64,000 nucleotides of DNA from G965222505 sp965222505 (lineage in GTDB: Bacteria > Bacteroidota > Rhodothermia > Rhodothermales > DATKEJ01). Made by a program: the position numbers and the translations under genes. Below, in pieces: positions 32,806-41,346 of the stretch (the stretch's first letter is position 1; each line of letters begins with the position of its first letter). The notes beneath the pieces were generated by a model. It did no database searches. It was not told the DNA's origin and saw only the letters and a list, made by a program, of their open reading frames with translations. The DNA is taken from NCBI GenBank assembly GCA_965222505.1, contig OZ244956.1, positions 248,001-312,000 on the forward strand, written 5' to 3'.

Positions 32806-34482
32806 ATGGGTTACACCAACATGTTAGTCGTCATTGCTATGGCGGCCCTTGCAGGCATAATGACAGCAGGCATGGGCGTTAACACCAAAGAGGCAGATGC
32901 GGTCGTATCAGACTATTATCAAGGAAAGATCGCGCGGGAAACCGCTATGTCCGGTCTGAACCTGGCCATCAACAAGCTCAAAACGCTCGAAGACTGGAGC
33001 AACACCGACAACTTGAATATCCCCGAAACGTCCTATGGCGACGGGGCCTACCTGGCTACTTTTTCCGATTACACGGCCCTTGAATCTGAAGAAGGTGAGA
33101 CGGTAAATGTGACGATTCGCGGCTACAATGGTGCGTCCGAGCATGTGGTCAAGGCCAAGGTGGGCAAGAAGCACGGCCTGGAACTTAGTGAGACCTTTAG
33201 TGACCACGTCGTCGTCGGCCCGGATGTTATCATCCAGGGCAACCCCGGCTTTTTCTCATACGAGATGACCAGAAACACGAACGTCCACGCCAATGATGAC
33301 CTGATTACCTCTACCGAGGAAATCATCAGCGGGTACGGTACGTATAACGGTACGTTTTCGGGGGATGAAGACATCTTCCGGCCGGTTACCAATGACCAGG
33401 GCAATAGCCCGGTCTACAGTGATAATGAAGTGGACCTGGACTACTTCACCACGAACGTCCTCTGGGCGTTGCAGGAACGTGCGCACTATTCCTCCCCAGG
33501 CGATGTGACCTGGCAAGGAGACGTGACCATCGACCTGTCCAGCTATGAAGGCGTGACTGGAGCCGGCACCAAGGACAATCCCTATATCTTGTTCATCAGC
33601 GGTGACCTGACGATAGACGGTACTGTAACCCTGCTCGGTTATGGGACCATCGTCACGCAGCATGGCATCAATATCCTGAGTGGTTCGACCATCCTGCCGA
33701 GCAACAGCATGCCGCCCTTACTGGGTACCCAGGATCAAATGCAAGCCTGGATTGCATCCCATCTGCCGGAAGGTGCGCCCCTTGCGTTGTTGGCCTGTGG
33801 CGATATCATCGTTGAAGATGATGTCACGGTTGTCGGGCAACTGTACGCCCTGTATGAGGCCGAACTGACCGACCCCGACCCCGGTGAACTGGTCTGCCCA
33901 GATATCAACTACGATGCCGCGCTCGATAGCTATATCGACCCGACCAACCCGAAAAAACGGATCATCTGCCACTTCCCCCCTGGCAATCCAGCCAACGTCC
34001 GGACGATCTCGATCAGTCAGAATGCGGTACAAACGCACTATGACCACCATGATGATTATGCCGGCCCGTGTGTAAACCTGGACGATTGTGAATACGTTGG
34101 TGGCAAAACAACTGTGATCGGTGGTGTGATTGCGCAAGAAACCTCGACTACGTTCGATGGCAGCATTGTCGTATGGCATACCCCGCCGACGGAGACGGTC
34201 CTTCCTGATGAATGGCTGATCTCTTCGGATGAAAAAGATGGTGGTGTCGAGACGTTGGAAATCAGCGAATGGTCTACAGGCCACATGGATGCTGAAGACC
34301 GTGCATTGATCGCAGCCAACGACCTGCAAGGCAGCGTCGATGACCCGAATAACCCCGGCCATGTGCTGATTTGCCACTACCCCCCTGGTGGACAAACCAC
34401 ACCGCATACGGTTTCGGTACCTGAAAATCAGGTCCATACCTTCTTCGGTTACCCGAACGACTATGACGGGGCATGTAACTAA
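32806..34482 (+). CDS. PilX-like minor pilin with two ICHF/YPPG domains
   Basis: A 558-residue paralogue of the gene at 30880. It opens MGYTNMLVVIAMAALAGIM, followed by KIARETAMSGLNLAINKLKT (about 43-62), the PilX-type helix. The strand-rich middle (YILFISGDLTIDG, TIVTQHGINILSG, LALLACGDIIVEDDV) matches its paralogue. It carries two Cys/His units: an internal one with IICHFPPGNPANVRTISIS to DDYAGPC (about 382-423) and a terminal one with LICHYPPGGQTTPHTVSVP to NDYDGAC. Each has a Cys-His pair, a PPG turn and a distal Cys. A nested hairpin follows the stop codon at once. Confidence 0.72.
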   Translation: MGYTNMLVVIAMAALAGIMTAGMGVNTKEADAVVSDYYQGKIARETAMSGLNLAINKLKTLEDWSNTDNLNIPETSYGDGAYLATFSDYTALESEEGETVNVTIRGYNGASEHVVKAKVGKKHGLELSETFSDHVVVGPDVIIQGNPGFFSYEMTRNTNVHANDDLITSTEEIISGYGTYNGTFSGDEDIFRPVTNDQGNSPVYSDNEVDLDYFTTNVLWALQERAHYSSPGDVTWQGDVTIDLSSYEGVTGAGTKDNPYILFISGDLTIDGTVTLLGYGTIVTQHGINILSGSTILPSNSMPPLLGTQDQMQAWIASHLPEGAPLALLACGDIIVEDDVTVVGQLYALYEAELTDPDPGELVCPDINYDAALDSYIDPTNPKKRIICHFPPGNPANVRTISISQNAVQTHYDHHDDYAGPCVNLDDCEYVGGKTTVIGGVIAQETSTTFDGSIVVWHTPPTETVLPDEWLISSDEKDGGVETLEISEWSTGHMDAEDRALIAANDLQGSVDDPNNPGHVLICHYPPGGQTTPHTVSVPENQVHTFFGYPNDYDGACN

Positions 34483-34797
34483 TTGGGGCGTGATCAAGGG
34501 TCCTGCATGACCCAAGCTCCCCAACATATTACGCGTTCATACCAAACGACTAACCCTGACATTGTGATGCATTAAACCTCAAGGAGGCGGTCTAGCCACG
34601 CGATCTAGTTATCGCCCCTACTGTGCCGGCCATGAAAGAGGTCGATCCTTCGGACGCGTAGGATCGACCTTAGGCCGTACCAAGACGAAGGCAAGCGTTT
34701 TGGTACGGACCCGGCAGGCTACAGTACGGCCAGACCCATCCGAACGGCTGTGGGCGCTTCGGCGCACGCAACGTAACAAAGCACAGAGGAGGCTACA
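34483..34797 (+). promoter_or_regulatory. Highly structured pilT leader with competing hairpins
   Basis: This 315-nt gap begins with a nested hairpin (TTGGGG 34483-34488 with CCCCAA 34519-34524; GGGTC with GACCC inside). Then AGGTCGATCC (34639-34648) pairs with GGATCGACCT (34661-34670). CCGTACCAA (34675-34683) pairs with TTGGTACGG (34700-34708), but the overlapping GGCCGTAC (34673-34680) can instead pair with GTACGGCC (34724-34731). Finally GCGC-TTCG-GCGC (34754-34765) precedes the ribosome site GAGGAGG (34786-34792). The mutually exclusive pairings look switch-like. Confidence 0.6.
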
Positions 34798-36150
34798 TTG
34801 GAACCGTCATTCAACCCGCACTTCCCAAACGGAGGAGATCCGGCGTTGTCCCTGGGCACCGCCGTCGAAAAAAAGGAGCGCCCTTTACCCGCGTCCTTTT
34901 ACCATCTGCTGTCTCAGCTTACCCCGGACCTCGAAGGCCCCGAGCGGATTAAGGAAATGTCTGCCATGGTCAATGACCTGCCACAATCGGACCGGGAGGC
35001 CATGCGGAATATGTACAAAAAACTGGCCCGGCGCATGGTCAAGCTCAATGCATCCGATATGGACATTGGCGGCCCTGCTTGTAAAGGTCACATCTGGTAC
35101 CGGGTAGACGGAGATAAAAAACCCTACCCCGAAATGGGCCGGTTTACGATGAACGAGACCGACGTCTTGCTCCTGAACCTGCTCTCTCCTTTTCAGCAAG
35201 AACATCTCATCGAGCATTACGCTGTCGACTTCGGGTATACCCTGAACATGCAGGAAGAAAACGCCGAAGGCGTCCGGCTTGATTTTGGCTACAGCCTTGA
35301 TATTGAAGAGGAGGCCCCTCCCCCTCGCCGCTATCGGACCACAATGTATTTCGACAACCAGCGCCTTGCGTTGTGTATGCGGATGCTCGCGGCCAAACCC
35401 CGTTCGCTTCGGTCCTTGCGGTTCCATCCCATCATTGAGCGCGGCCTGATGTTTCGATTCGTGCGGGATGGCATGACGCTGGTCACCGGCGTGACGGGTT
35501 CCGGTAAAAGTACCACGCTGGACGCGATCGTCGATGCCAACAACAAGGATTTCGAAGGCCATATCCTCATCATTGCCCAGCCGATTGAATTTATCCATAC
35601 CTCCAAGAAGTGCATCATCCGGCACCGTGAAGTCGGCGCAGATGTACCAGACTTTGTAAGGGGGTTGATACAGGGCCTGCGTCAGGACCCGGATATTGTG
35701 ATGATTGGTGAGATGCGGGATGCTGAAACGATTAACACGGCCATGGAAACGGCGGATACGGGCCACAAGGTCTTCTCCACCCTCCACACAGCCAGCGCCA
35801 TTGAAAGTATTGACCGGATTGTTGCGGAATATCCCCCTTCGGAACAAAGCCGGGTTCGACACCGCCTGGGCGACGTCCTTCGGTGTATCATCTCCCAGAA
35901 ACTGCTGCCGGGCGCGGGTGGAGGTCGCGTGCTCGCCAAAGAAGTGCTCTGGATTACCCCTTCTGCAAGAGCAGCCATCAAAAACGGCAACGTCAGCGAG
36001 ATCTACCAGATGATCTGGGAAGGCCGTGAGCAAGGCATGATTACCCTGGAGCAAGACTTGTTCAGACTGGTCCAGACGGGTGAGATCACGCCCAATACGG
36101 CCTTGAGTTACGCCAACAACAAGCGCCGGCTGCTGCAACTGATGCGGTAG
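34798..36150 (+). CDS. pilT: Type IV pilus retraction ATPase PilT-like
   Basis: A 450-residue PilT/PilU-type ATPase. The TTG start at 34798 is chosen because a strong GAGGAGG lies 5 nt upstream. Motifs: ASDMDIGGPA (usual ASDLHL...G), Walker A GVTGSGKST (about 231), Walker B IVMIGEMRD (about 300), and GHKVFSTLHTASA with IDRIVAEYPPSEQ, typical of PilT rather than PilB. No zinc site, as expected. Residues about 143-178 contain a short tandem duplication (DFGYTLNMQEE and DFGYSLDIEEE). At 450 residues it is longer than usual PilT (about 350-370) because of the N-terminal extension and this insert. Confidence 0.92.
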   Translation: MEPSFNPHFPNGGDPALSLGTAVEKKERPLPASFYHLLSQLTPDLEGPERIKEMSAMVNDLPQSDREAMRNMYKKLARRMVKLNASDMDIGGPACKGHIWYRVDGDKKPYPEMGRFTMNETDVLLLNLLSPFQQEHLIEHYAVDFGYTLNMQEENAEGVRLDFGYSLDIEEEAPPPRRYRTTMYFDNQRLALCMRMLAAKPRSLRSLRFHPIIERGLMFRFVRDGMTLVTGVTGSGKSTTLDAIVDANNKDFEGHILIIAQPIEFIHTSKKCIIRHREVGADVPDFVRGLIQGLRQDPDIVMIGEMRDAETINTAMETADTGHKVFSTLHTASAIESIDRIVAEYPPSEQSRVRHRLGDVLRCIISQKLLPGAGGGRVLAKEVLWITPSARAAIKNGNVSEIYQMIWEGREQGMITLEQDLFRLVQTGEITPNTALSYANNKRRLLQLMR

Positions 36151-36192
36151 ATCCCCCGATAACCGTCACACCTTACAAGCTCAATCAAACCC

Positions 36193-38034
36193 ATGAGAAA
36201 GTCCAAACACTCCGACGCGGTCCTTGGGGTCTATGTCACGCCCAAAAACGTCGTGGGTATTCTGCTTCGCCCTGTAGAACAATACGTCGAATTGGTCGGT
36301 CAGTTTGTCAAGCACCGGTCTAAAACCGGGGATATGTCAAGCGGCGCATCCGGTGCGTTACCCGGCCTGCGTGGCAGCGAAGATACCGACTACCACTTTC
36401 AGTCCGGTGGCGGCGATGGTTCTGGAATAGAGTCCTTCTCCTCCCTCACGGACGGAGGTGGCGGCCTGGAACTGGACACGGGCCTGCAAGAAGCGGATAC
36501 GATCACGGCAGCCGCCCCATCGGCTTCTCCGCCTTTCGCCCCGCAACTGAACCTGATCCTGTCCGAGTGCCAACAACTGGGGTATCCGAACCCTCGAATG
36601 GCATTTTGTTTGGCTCCCCCGGATGTGTCTTACGTCGAACTCCGCATCCCGGCGGATACGGCCAAGATGGAGCGAAAGACCTCCAAAAAGGGTGCCAAGT
36701 CCTTTGTGCTCCCCAGTCAGTTACGCAAGAGCCTGCTTAAGCTCCTGACGGAGCAGCACACCCTCCCTTTTGAAAACAGCCGGGTCGAATTTTTACCGAT
36801 GAAGCAGGCCGGGCGCGATGCCCGGTTCCTGGCCATCACGCCCATCATGCGTGAGCCCGTCGTCACGACCCTGGACCAGATGCTCCAGGATCACACGACG
36901 TCTATGGGCCCCGCCTTGATGTCGGATTCTGAGCTGTCGATTTACACCTCTTTGGTGCGTCGGTCCACCTTGACCAACACCAGTGAATTAACAGCGTTGA
37001 TCCGTGTAGGCACGGAAGACACCCTCATTCTATTCTTTGAGGGCAAGGACTTGATGCACCAAGAGCGCCTGCGTTCGATCACCACCTATGACGTCCCCGA
37101 AAAGGTCTGTAGCCGGGTGCTGCTCCAACAGGACGAACAAAAAGTGGGTGAACTGGACCGCGTCTTCCTCCTGACTGAAGGCCGGATCGAGCAGCTTCTG
37201 GAAAGCTTCCGCAATTTCTACCCCAAAGCCGAAGTTCATCCGCTACAACAGGTGCTCAAGGAGCACGGCATTACGCTACCGAATGAAAACGATGCATTGA
37301 AGTCCAGCATCGTATCGGCCATGGGCGTTGCCGTCCGACTCGTGCAGAACTGGGACCAGGACAACGATGGTACGCTGATCAACCTGATGCCCAAGAAGAT
37401 GCGGACCCGGAAGCCCGCAAAATTGCTTTTTGCCTGGCATACCTGGGTCATGTTGCTGATGCTCTTTGGCGCAACGTTCTACTTCGTGACGGCCTACCTG
37501 CAAAACCAAACCGAAATCCAGCAACGGCGGCAAGAACTGGAACTCAATCCAATGCCTGCCCTTGAAGATCCCGGTTTACTCCAGGCCCGTGTAGACAGCC
37601 TGCAAAAAACGTATGCAGAGTACACAGCCAGCTTGAAAATCCTGGATTCCCTGTTGATTGGGAGTGATCGGTGGAGCCGCTTCCTTGAATCGTCCACGCG
37701 TGCTACGGGTCAACGGTCCGGGTTGTGGTTGACCCGCTGGGAGCCGGAAGGCGCGAGCAATGTTCGCCTTGAAGGTACCGCCCTCTCGCGTTCTCGGGTG
37801 GTGCAATTTGCCAGGACCATGAATGGCTCCATTGATCGACTGATGTCTGACGATATCACGGACGAAGACAAGGATGTCCGGGTGTATCACTTTACCGTCA
37901 ATGCGCCCATCCCGGCTGAAGTGCCGGAAGTTGCCCTCCATCTACAAGAACTGGCCCGTCAGAAAGAAGAGGCCGAACGGGCCGCCGAGGCAGAGCATCC
38001 GCCTTCGCGTACGGTTACGCAAGCCCAAAACTAA
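36193..38034 (+). CDS. PilM-PilN-like fusion protein of the pilus assembly platform
   Basis: A 613-residue protein that appears to join two pilus platform parts. Residues 1-400 are cytoplasmic and begin like the actin-fold protein PilM (DAVLGVYVTPKNVVGILLRP), interrupted by a Gly/Ser-rich insert (about 45-115). One transmembrane helix (WVMLLMLFGATFYFVTAYL, about 415-434) follows, then a periplasmic coiled coil and a ferredoxin-like part (WLTRWEPEGASNVRLEG...), as in PilN. PilM and PilN bind each other through the PilN N-terminus, so fusion would fix that contact. It sits between pilT and the PilO-like gene, where pilM-pilN belong. Confidence 0.75.
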   Translation: MRKSKHSDAVLGVYVTPKNVVGILLRPVEQYVELVGQFVKHRSKTGDMSSGASGALPGLRGSEDTDYHFQSGGGDGSGIESFSSLTDGGGGLELDTGLQEADTITAAAPSASPPFAPQLNLILSECQQLGYPNPRMAFCLAPPDVSYVELRIPADTAKMERKTSKKGAKSFVLPSQLRKSLLKLLTEQHTLPFENSRVEFLPMKQAGRDARFLAITPIMREPVVTTLDQMLQDHTTSMGPALMSDSELSIYTSLVRRSTLTNTSELTALIRVGTEDTLILFFEGKDLMHQERLRSITTYDVPEKVCSRVLLQQDEQKVGELDRVFLLTEGRIEQLLESFRNFYPKAEVHPLQQVLKEHGITLPNENDALKSSIVSAMGVAVRLVQNWDQDNDGTLINLMPKKMRTRKPAKLLFAWHTWVMLLMLFGATFYFVTAYLQNQTEIQQRRQELELNPMPALEDPGLLQARVDSLQKTYAEYTASLKILDSLLIGSDRWSRFLESSTRATGQRSGLWLTRWEPEGASNVRLEGTALSRSRVVQFARTMNGSIDRLMSDDITDEDKDVRVYHFTVNAPIPAEVPEVALHLQELARQKEEAERAAEAEHPPSRTVTQAQN

Positions 38035-38055
38035 CCGAAAAATGGAGATAACCCT

Positions 38056-39009
38056 ATGAAAAAGAGCGTACTCAATACCTTCTTGCTCGTCACCCTGACC
38101 TTGCTCATCAGCGGCGCAGGGTACTTCTATACCGAGGTCGAGCAGCCGAAGGAGCTTCAGTTGATTGAGGATCAACACAAGGAAGCCCAACTTCGGCATG
38201 CCGAAGTTGAGGAATTGTTGAAGGCTGAAGCCGTAACGCTGGAGCAAGCCGATCTGGCCATCCGCAAGTGGAACTCCCGGTACAAGGTCATCCCCGAGTC
38301 CATCGACTCGCCGGACATCATCCAGTATCTGGAAGGGTTTACCCGAGGTGGTTTTGAACAGATCAATACCAACCTGAAATCGGTGAACCACAGCAAAGAA
38401 CTGAACTATTATACCTTTGCGGTTAACGGTACGGCTTACTTCCGAAACCTGCACAACTTTGTGTGGCACCTGGAGAACAACCGGGACTTTTATCACGTCC
38501 GCGACGTGAAGATTCATCACGAAACCGTGACGGACGAAAACCCGGATACAGGCCTCCCCCGGCAGTTTGACATGGTAGACTTCAGCATGGAAGTGGATGC
38601 TTTCTTCTCCGGCGCCGAGGGGCTGAACCCCCCAAGTGACGAACTGGCTGAAATCCCGACGGCCCTCCTGCCGATTCGGTATCCAGCGCACAATTCGTTC
38701 TTTCCGATCATCCGTACCGACCTCCCCCTGAACGACCGCAATCTACTGGAAGTCGAAGATGCACAGTTGGTCGCCATCGTTGGCAGTTCGGCCACGTTCA
38801 GGGATGAAGACGGCAATGACCACAGAGTACGCATCGGTGACGAAGTCTACCTCGGTCAGGTCTCCCGTATTGATCCGGCCAAAGCCATTGTGGAGGTAAC
38901 CCTGAACAAAGGTGGCGTTCGGAAAGTGGTAGAATTCCCCTTAACGGCAGAAGCCGCATTCGGGACGGCCCGAGGCGGGACCAAGCTAACCCCGATTCGT
39001 AATAATTAA
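38056..39009 (+). CDS. PilO-PilP-like fusion protein
   Basis: A 317-residue inner-membrane protein. One transmembrane helix (LNTFLLVTLTLLISGAGYFY, about 5-24) is followed by a coiled coil (about 30-60) and a PilO-like domain (LEGFTRGGFEQINTNLKS, FAVNGTAYFRNLHNFVWHLE). After a Pro-rich linker, the C-terminal ~75 residues (AQLVAIVGSSATFRDEDGND, VRIGDEVYLGQVSRID) look like the PilP beta-domain that contacts the secretin. A PilO-PilP fusion would connect the platform to PilQ in one chain. It follows the PilM-PilN-like gene by 21 bp, and no separate pilP is present. Confidence 0.72.
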   Translation: MKKSVLNTFLLVTLTLLISGAGYFYTEVEQPKELQLIEDQHKEAQLRHAEVEELLKAEAVTLEQADLAIRKWNSRYKVIPESIDSPDIIQYLEGFTRGGFEQINTNLKSVNHSKELNYYTFAVNGTAYFRNLHNFVWHLENNRDFYHVRDVKIHHETVTDENPDTGLPRQFDMVDFSMEVDAFFSGAEGLNPPSDELAEIPTALLPIRYPAHNSFFPIIRTDLPLNDRNLLEVEDAQLVAIVGSSATFRDEDGNDHRVRIGDEVYLGQVSRIDPAKAIVEVTLNKGGVRKVVEFPLTAEAAFGTARGGTKLTPIRNN

Positions 39010-39296
39010 CCCCTGGCTTTACTTTCATTTACCTGTTTTCTATATTGATAGAATAGGTAATGCCCGGAAGGCAAGCCGAGCGATTATCAAAAACGAGCCG
39101 TTCAACCTTTTTCTTCGTCTGGCAACAGGAACAGGTTGAAACCGATCCCTGATCGGTACCGGCGCGAGGCACAAAACGGCGTCTAACCACGCCATTCATT
39201 AGAGGCAATATCAAACGAGGCAAGTCGTGCTCTGGACGTTGGATCTCGCACAGTGGTCCTTATGAACGGCACGCACTCTCAAACCCACACATCGTC
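39010..39296 (+). promoter_or_regulatory. Structured leader upstream of pilQ
   Basis: The 287-nt gap holds several hairpins: TTCAACCT with AGGTTGAA (39101-39139 region) and ACCGATC-CCT-GATCGGT (about 39140-39160). GAAGGCAAGC near 39067 recurs in the pilT leader near 34687, and AGAGGCAATATC with a second GAGGCAAG lies at 39201-39222. No open frame is supported. Confidence 0.5.
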
Positions 39297-41288
39297 ATGA
39301 GGAGGTATATCAACTTACGTCTTCGCACGGAACAACCCCATCCGCTACGTATGCCGTTTGCGGCACGCGTAACGTGGTGGCTTGGTTTGTTCGCCCTCCT
39401 TTGCATTAGCTCTACCCCAGCGTTTGCGCAGCCTTCCGTGGAAGGCGTCTCGTTTGCACAGCGGGCGGACGGCAAAGGATACGTCGTGCGGTTACACCTT
39501 TCCACCCCGCTCAAGCAGGGTCAAACCAAAATCACCCGGTTGGACAATAACCAGGTGGAGGTGTTGCTCTACAACACCCAGTTGAGCGACTCGCTTGACC
39601 AGGAACCGGCTGACGGGCCCATCAAAAGTTATATCGCGGAACAACGGGTCTGGACGGCTGCATTTGTATTTAGCCTGGACGCAGATACCCCGGTTGAGGT
39701 ACGAACCTATCCTGATGGCCCCACAGACGACCAGTTGGTCGCCTTCAACTATACCGGCACCCCCCCGGCGGATCCTGTAGCAACCACGGACCCCGAAACG
39801 GATGAACCGGATACAGAAGTTGAACCAGATGAGGAGGACGAACCGGCTACCGACCCGGAACCTGTGACGGACCCAGAACCGGCTACCGACCCGGAACCAA
39901 TGCCGGAACCTGAGCCAACGCCGCGCCCGGTGCCAACGCCTGAGCCCGCGCCTCAGCCGAAGCCGCCTGCTCCTGAGCCCCCGGCCCGTACGCCCGGTGT
40001 GGATGTGGGGACGGACCCCACGCCCTCAGCGCGGCGGGAGCGCATTCCTGGTGAATTCCGGACGTTCATCCCGGCCAACCAGATTGTGTCCTTCCTGCCT
40101 TCGACCACCTTCTCCGAGTTCCTGGAGAACATCAACCCCATCTTCCAGGAAGTGACGGGTAAACAGGTGGTTGATCTCGAAGACCGCAACTTTGCCATCA
40201 ACACCAGCATCGTGGGCATGCATTTTTTTGATGCCCTCGAACTGGTGCTGAACCAACACGGCCTGACCTACCGCGAAACGGAACGCTTCTTTACCGTTGA
40301 AGAAGCCCCACCGACGGAAATGTTCATTCCGAATGGTGGACGCCGTGGAGGTGATGCAGATGCCGAAACTGAAGATGCAACGGCAGCGCTTGCTACGCTG
40401 AACACCCGTGACATCGAGATCGAAGCCCTGCTGTTTGATGTTAACCTGACCAAGGCCCGCGAAATGGGCCTGAACTGGAGTGTATTCCTCGGTGGGGAAA
40501 ACAGTGCTGGCGGCGGTAGTGGTGGTGCTGGTTCCGAGGAAGAGGGGCGGCCCAAGTTTTTCGTCAAGACCGAAGACATCTTTGACGAATTTAATGACTA
40601 CCTGATCTCTCCCAACATCATTGAAGCCAGCAAAATCAATGAGTTTCTCCGTGTGGTGGAAAGCTCAGGTGCTGGTAAAACGGTAGCCAGTCCGTCTATC
40701 ACAGTCAAGAGTGGTCAACGCGGCCAGATTCAGATTGGGTCGGATATTCCGGTACAGGTACGCGACTTTGCCGGGAATACCATTACCCAGTTCGTACAGA
40801 CCGGAGTCATCATCAACGTGACCCCGACGATGATCACCGAAGCCATCGTCGATACGTTTAACGCGCCGACGATGGACTTCATCAACCTGGATGTACGGGT
40901 GGAACGCAGTAGTGGCCGTCCGTTCGGCGCTAACAGTGTGGCCATTGACCGGAGCCAGGCCAATACACAGGTCCTCCTCCTTGACGATGAGATGACCGTC
41001 ATCGGGGGCCTGTTCTCCACGGATGAATCCGTCTCACGTCGTGGAATTCCCATCCTGAAAGACCTGCCGCTGCTGAAATACTTTTTCGGTTTCACACAAA
41101 CAACCGTCTCCGAACGGGAATTGCTGATCGTCCTGCATGCGAAAATGCGGGATCCGCTTACCCAACGGGCCGGGCGCGATTTCCCGACAGACATTCGCAA
41201 CCGCATCCGCCGCCGTACCCAGGAAAACTGGATGCGCGTGGATGAGGAGGAAAGCAAGGCCTTTCCCTTTAAACCTGAAGAGCGGTAG
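39297..41288 (+). CDS. pilQ: Type IV pilus secretin PilQ
   Basis: A 663-residue outer-membrane secretin through which the pilus passes. The signal peptide (WWLGLFALLCISSTPAFA) ends near residue 44; starts at 39297 or 39351 both fit, and AGGAGG lies within the first codons of the longer form. An AMIN-like domain (about 48-130), a Pro/Glu/Asp-rich linker (about 160-240), a secretin short domain (FLENINPIFQEVTGKQVVDL, about 275-345), and a C-terminal secretin domain (ASPSITVKSGQRGQIQIGSD to FGFTQTTVSERELLIVL, about 460-620) follow. The linker is unusually long and acidic. The neighbouring PilP-like domain is its expected partner. Confidence 0.93.
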   Translation: MRRYINLRLRTEQPHPLRMPFAARVTWWLGLFALLCISSTPAFAQPSVEGVSFAQRADGKGYVVRLHLSTPLKQGQTKITRLDNNQVEVLLYNTQLSDSLDQEPADGPIKSYIAEQRVWTAAFVFSLDADTPVEVRTYPDGPTDDQLVAFNYTGTPPADPVATTDPETDEPDTEVEPDEEDEPATDPEPVTDPEPATDPEPMPEPEPTPRPVPTPEPAPQPKPPAPEPPARTPGVDVGTDPTPSARRERIPGEFRTFIPANQIVSFLPSTTFSEFLENINPIFQEVTGKQVVDLEDRNFAINTSIVGMHFFDALELVLNQHGLTYRETERFFTVEEAPPTEMFIPNGGRRGGDADAETEDATAALATLNTRDIEIEALLFDVNLTKAREMGLNWSVFLGGENSAGGGSGGAGSEEEGRPKFFVKTEDIFDEFNDYLISPNIIEASKINEFLRVVESSGAGKTVASPSITVKSGQRGQIQIGSDIPVQVRDFAGNTITQFVQTGVIINVTPTMITEAIVDTFNAPTMDFINLDVRVERSSGRPFGANSVAIDRSQANTQVLLLDDEMTVIGGLFSTDESVSRRGIPILKDLPLLKYFFGFTQTTVSERELLIVLHAKMRDPLTQRAGRDFPTDIRNRIRRRTQENWMRVDEEESKAFPFKPEER

Positions 41289-41346
41289 AGGCACCCCCCT
41301 CCTGCTCCCCCTTTTGATTGATCAAACGTATACCTGAGGAGGCACA

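Noticed and set aside
34885..36138. 417-codon minus-strand frame opposite pilT
   Set aside because: The opposite strand has complete PilT motifs; this frame has none.
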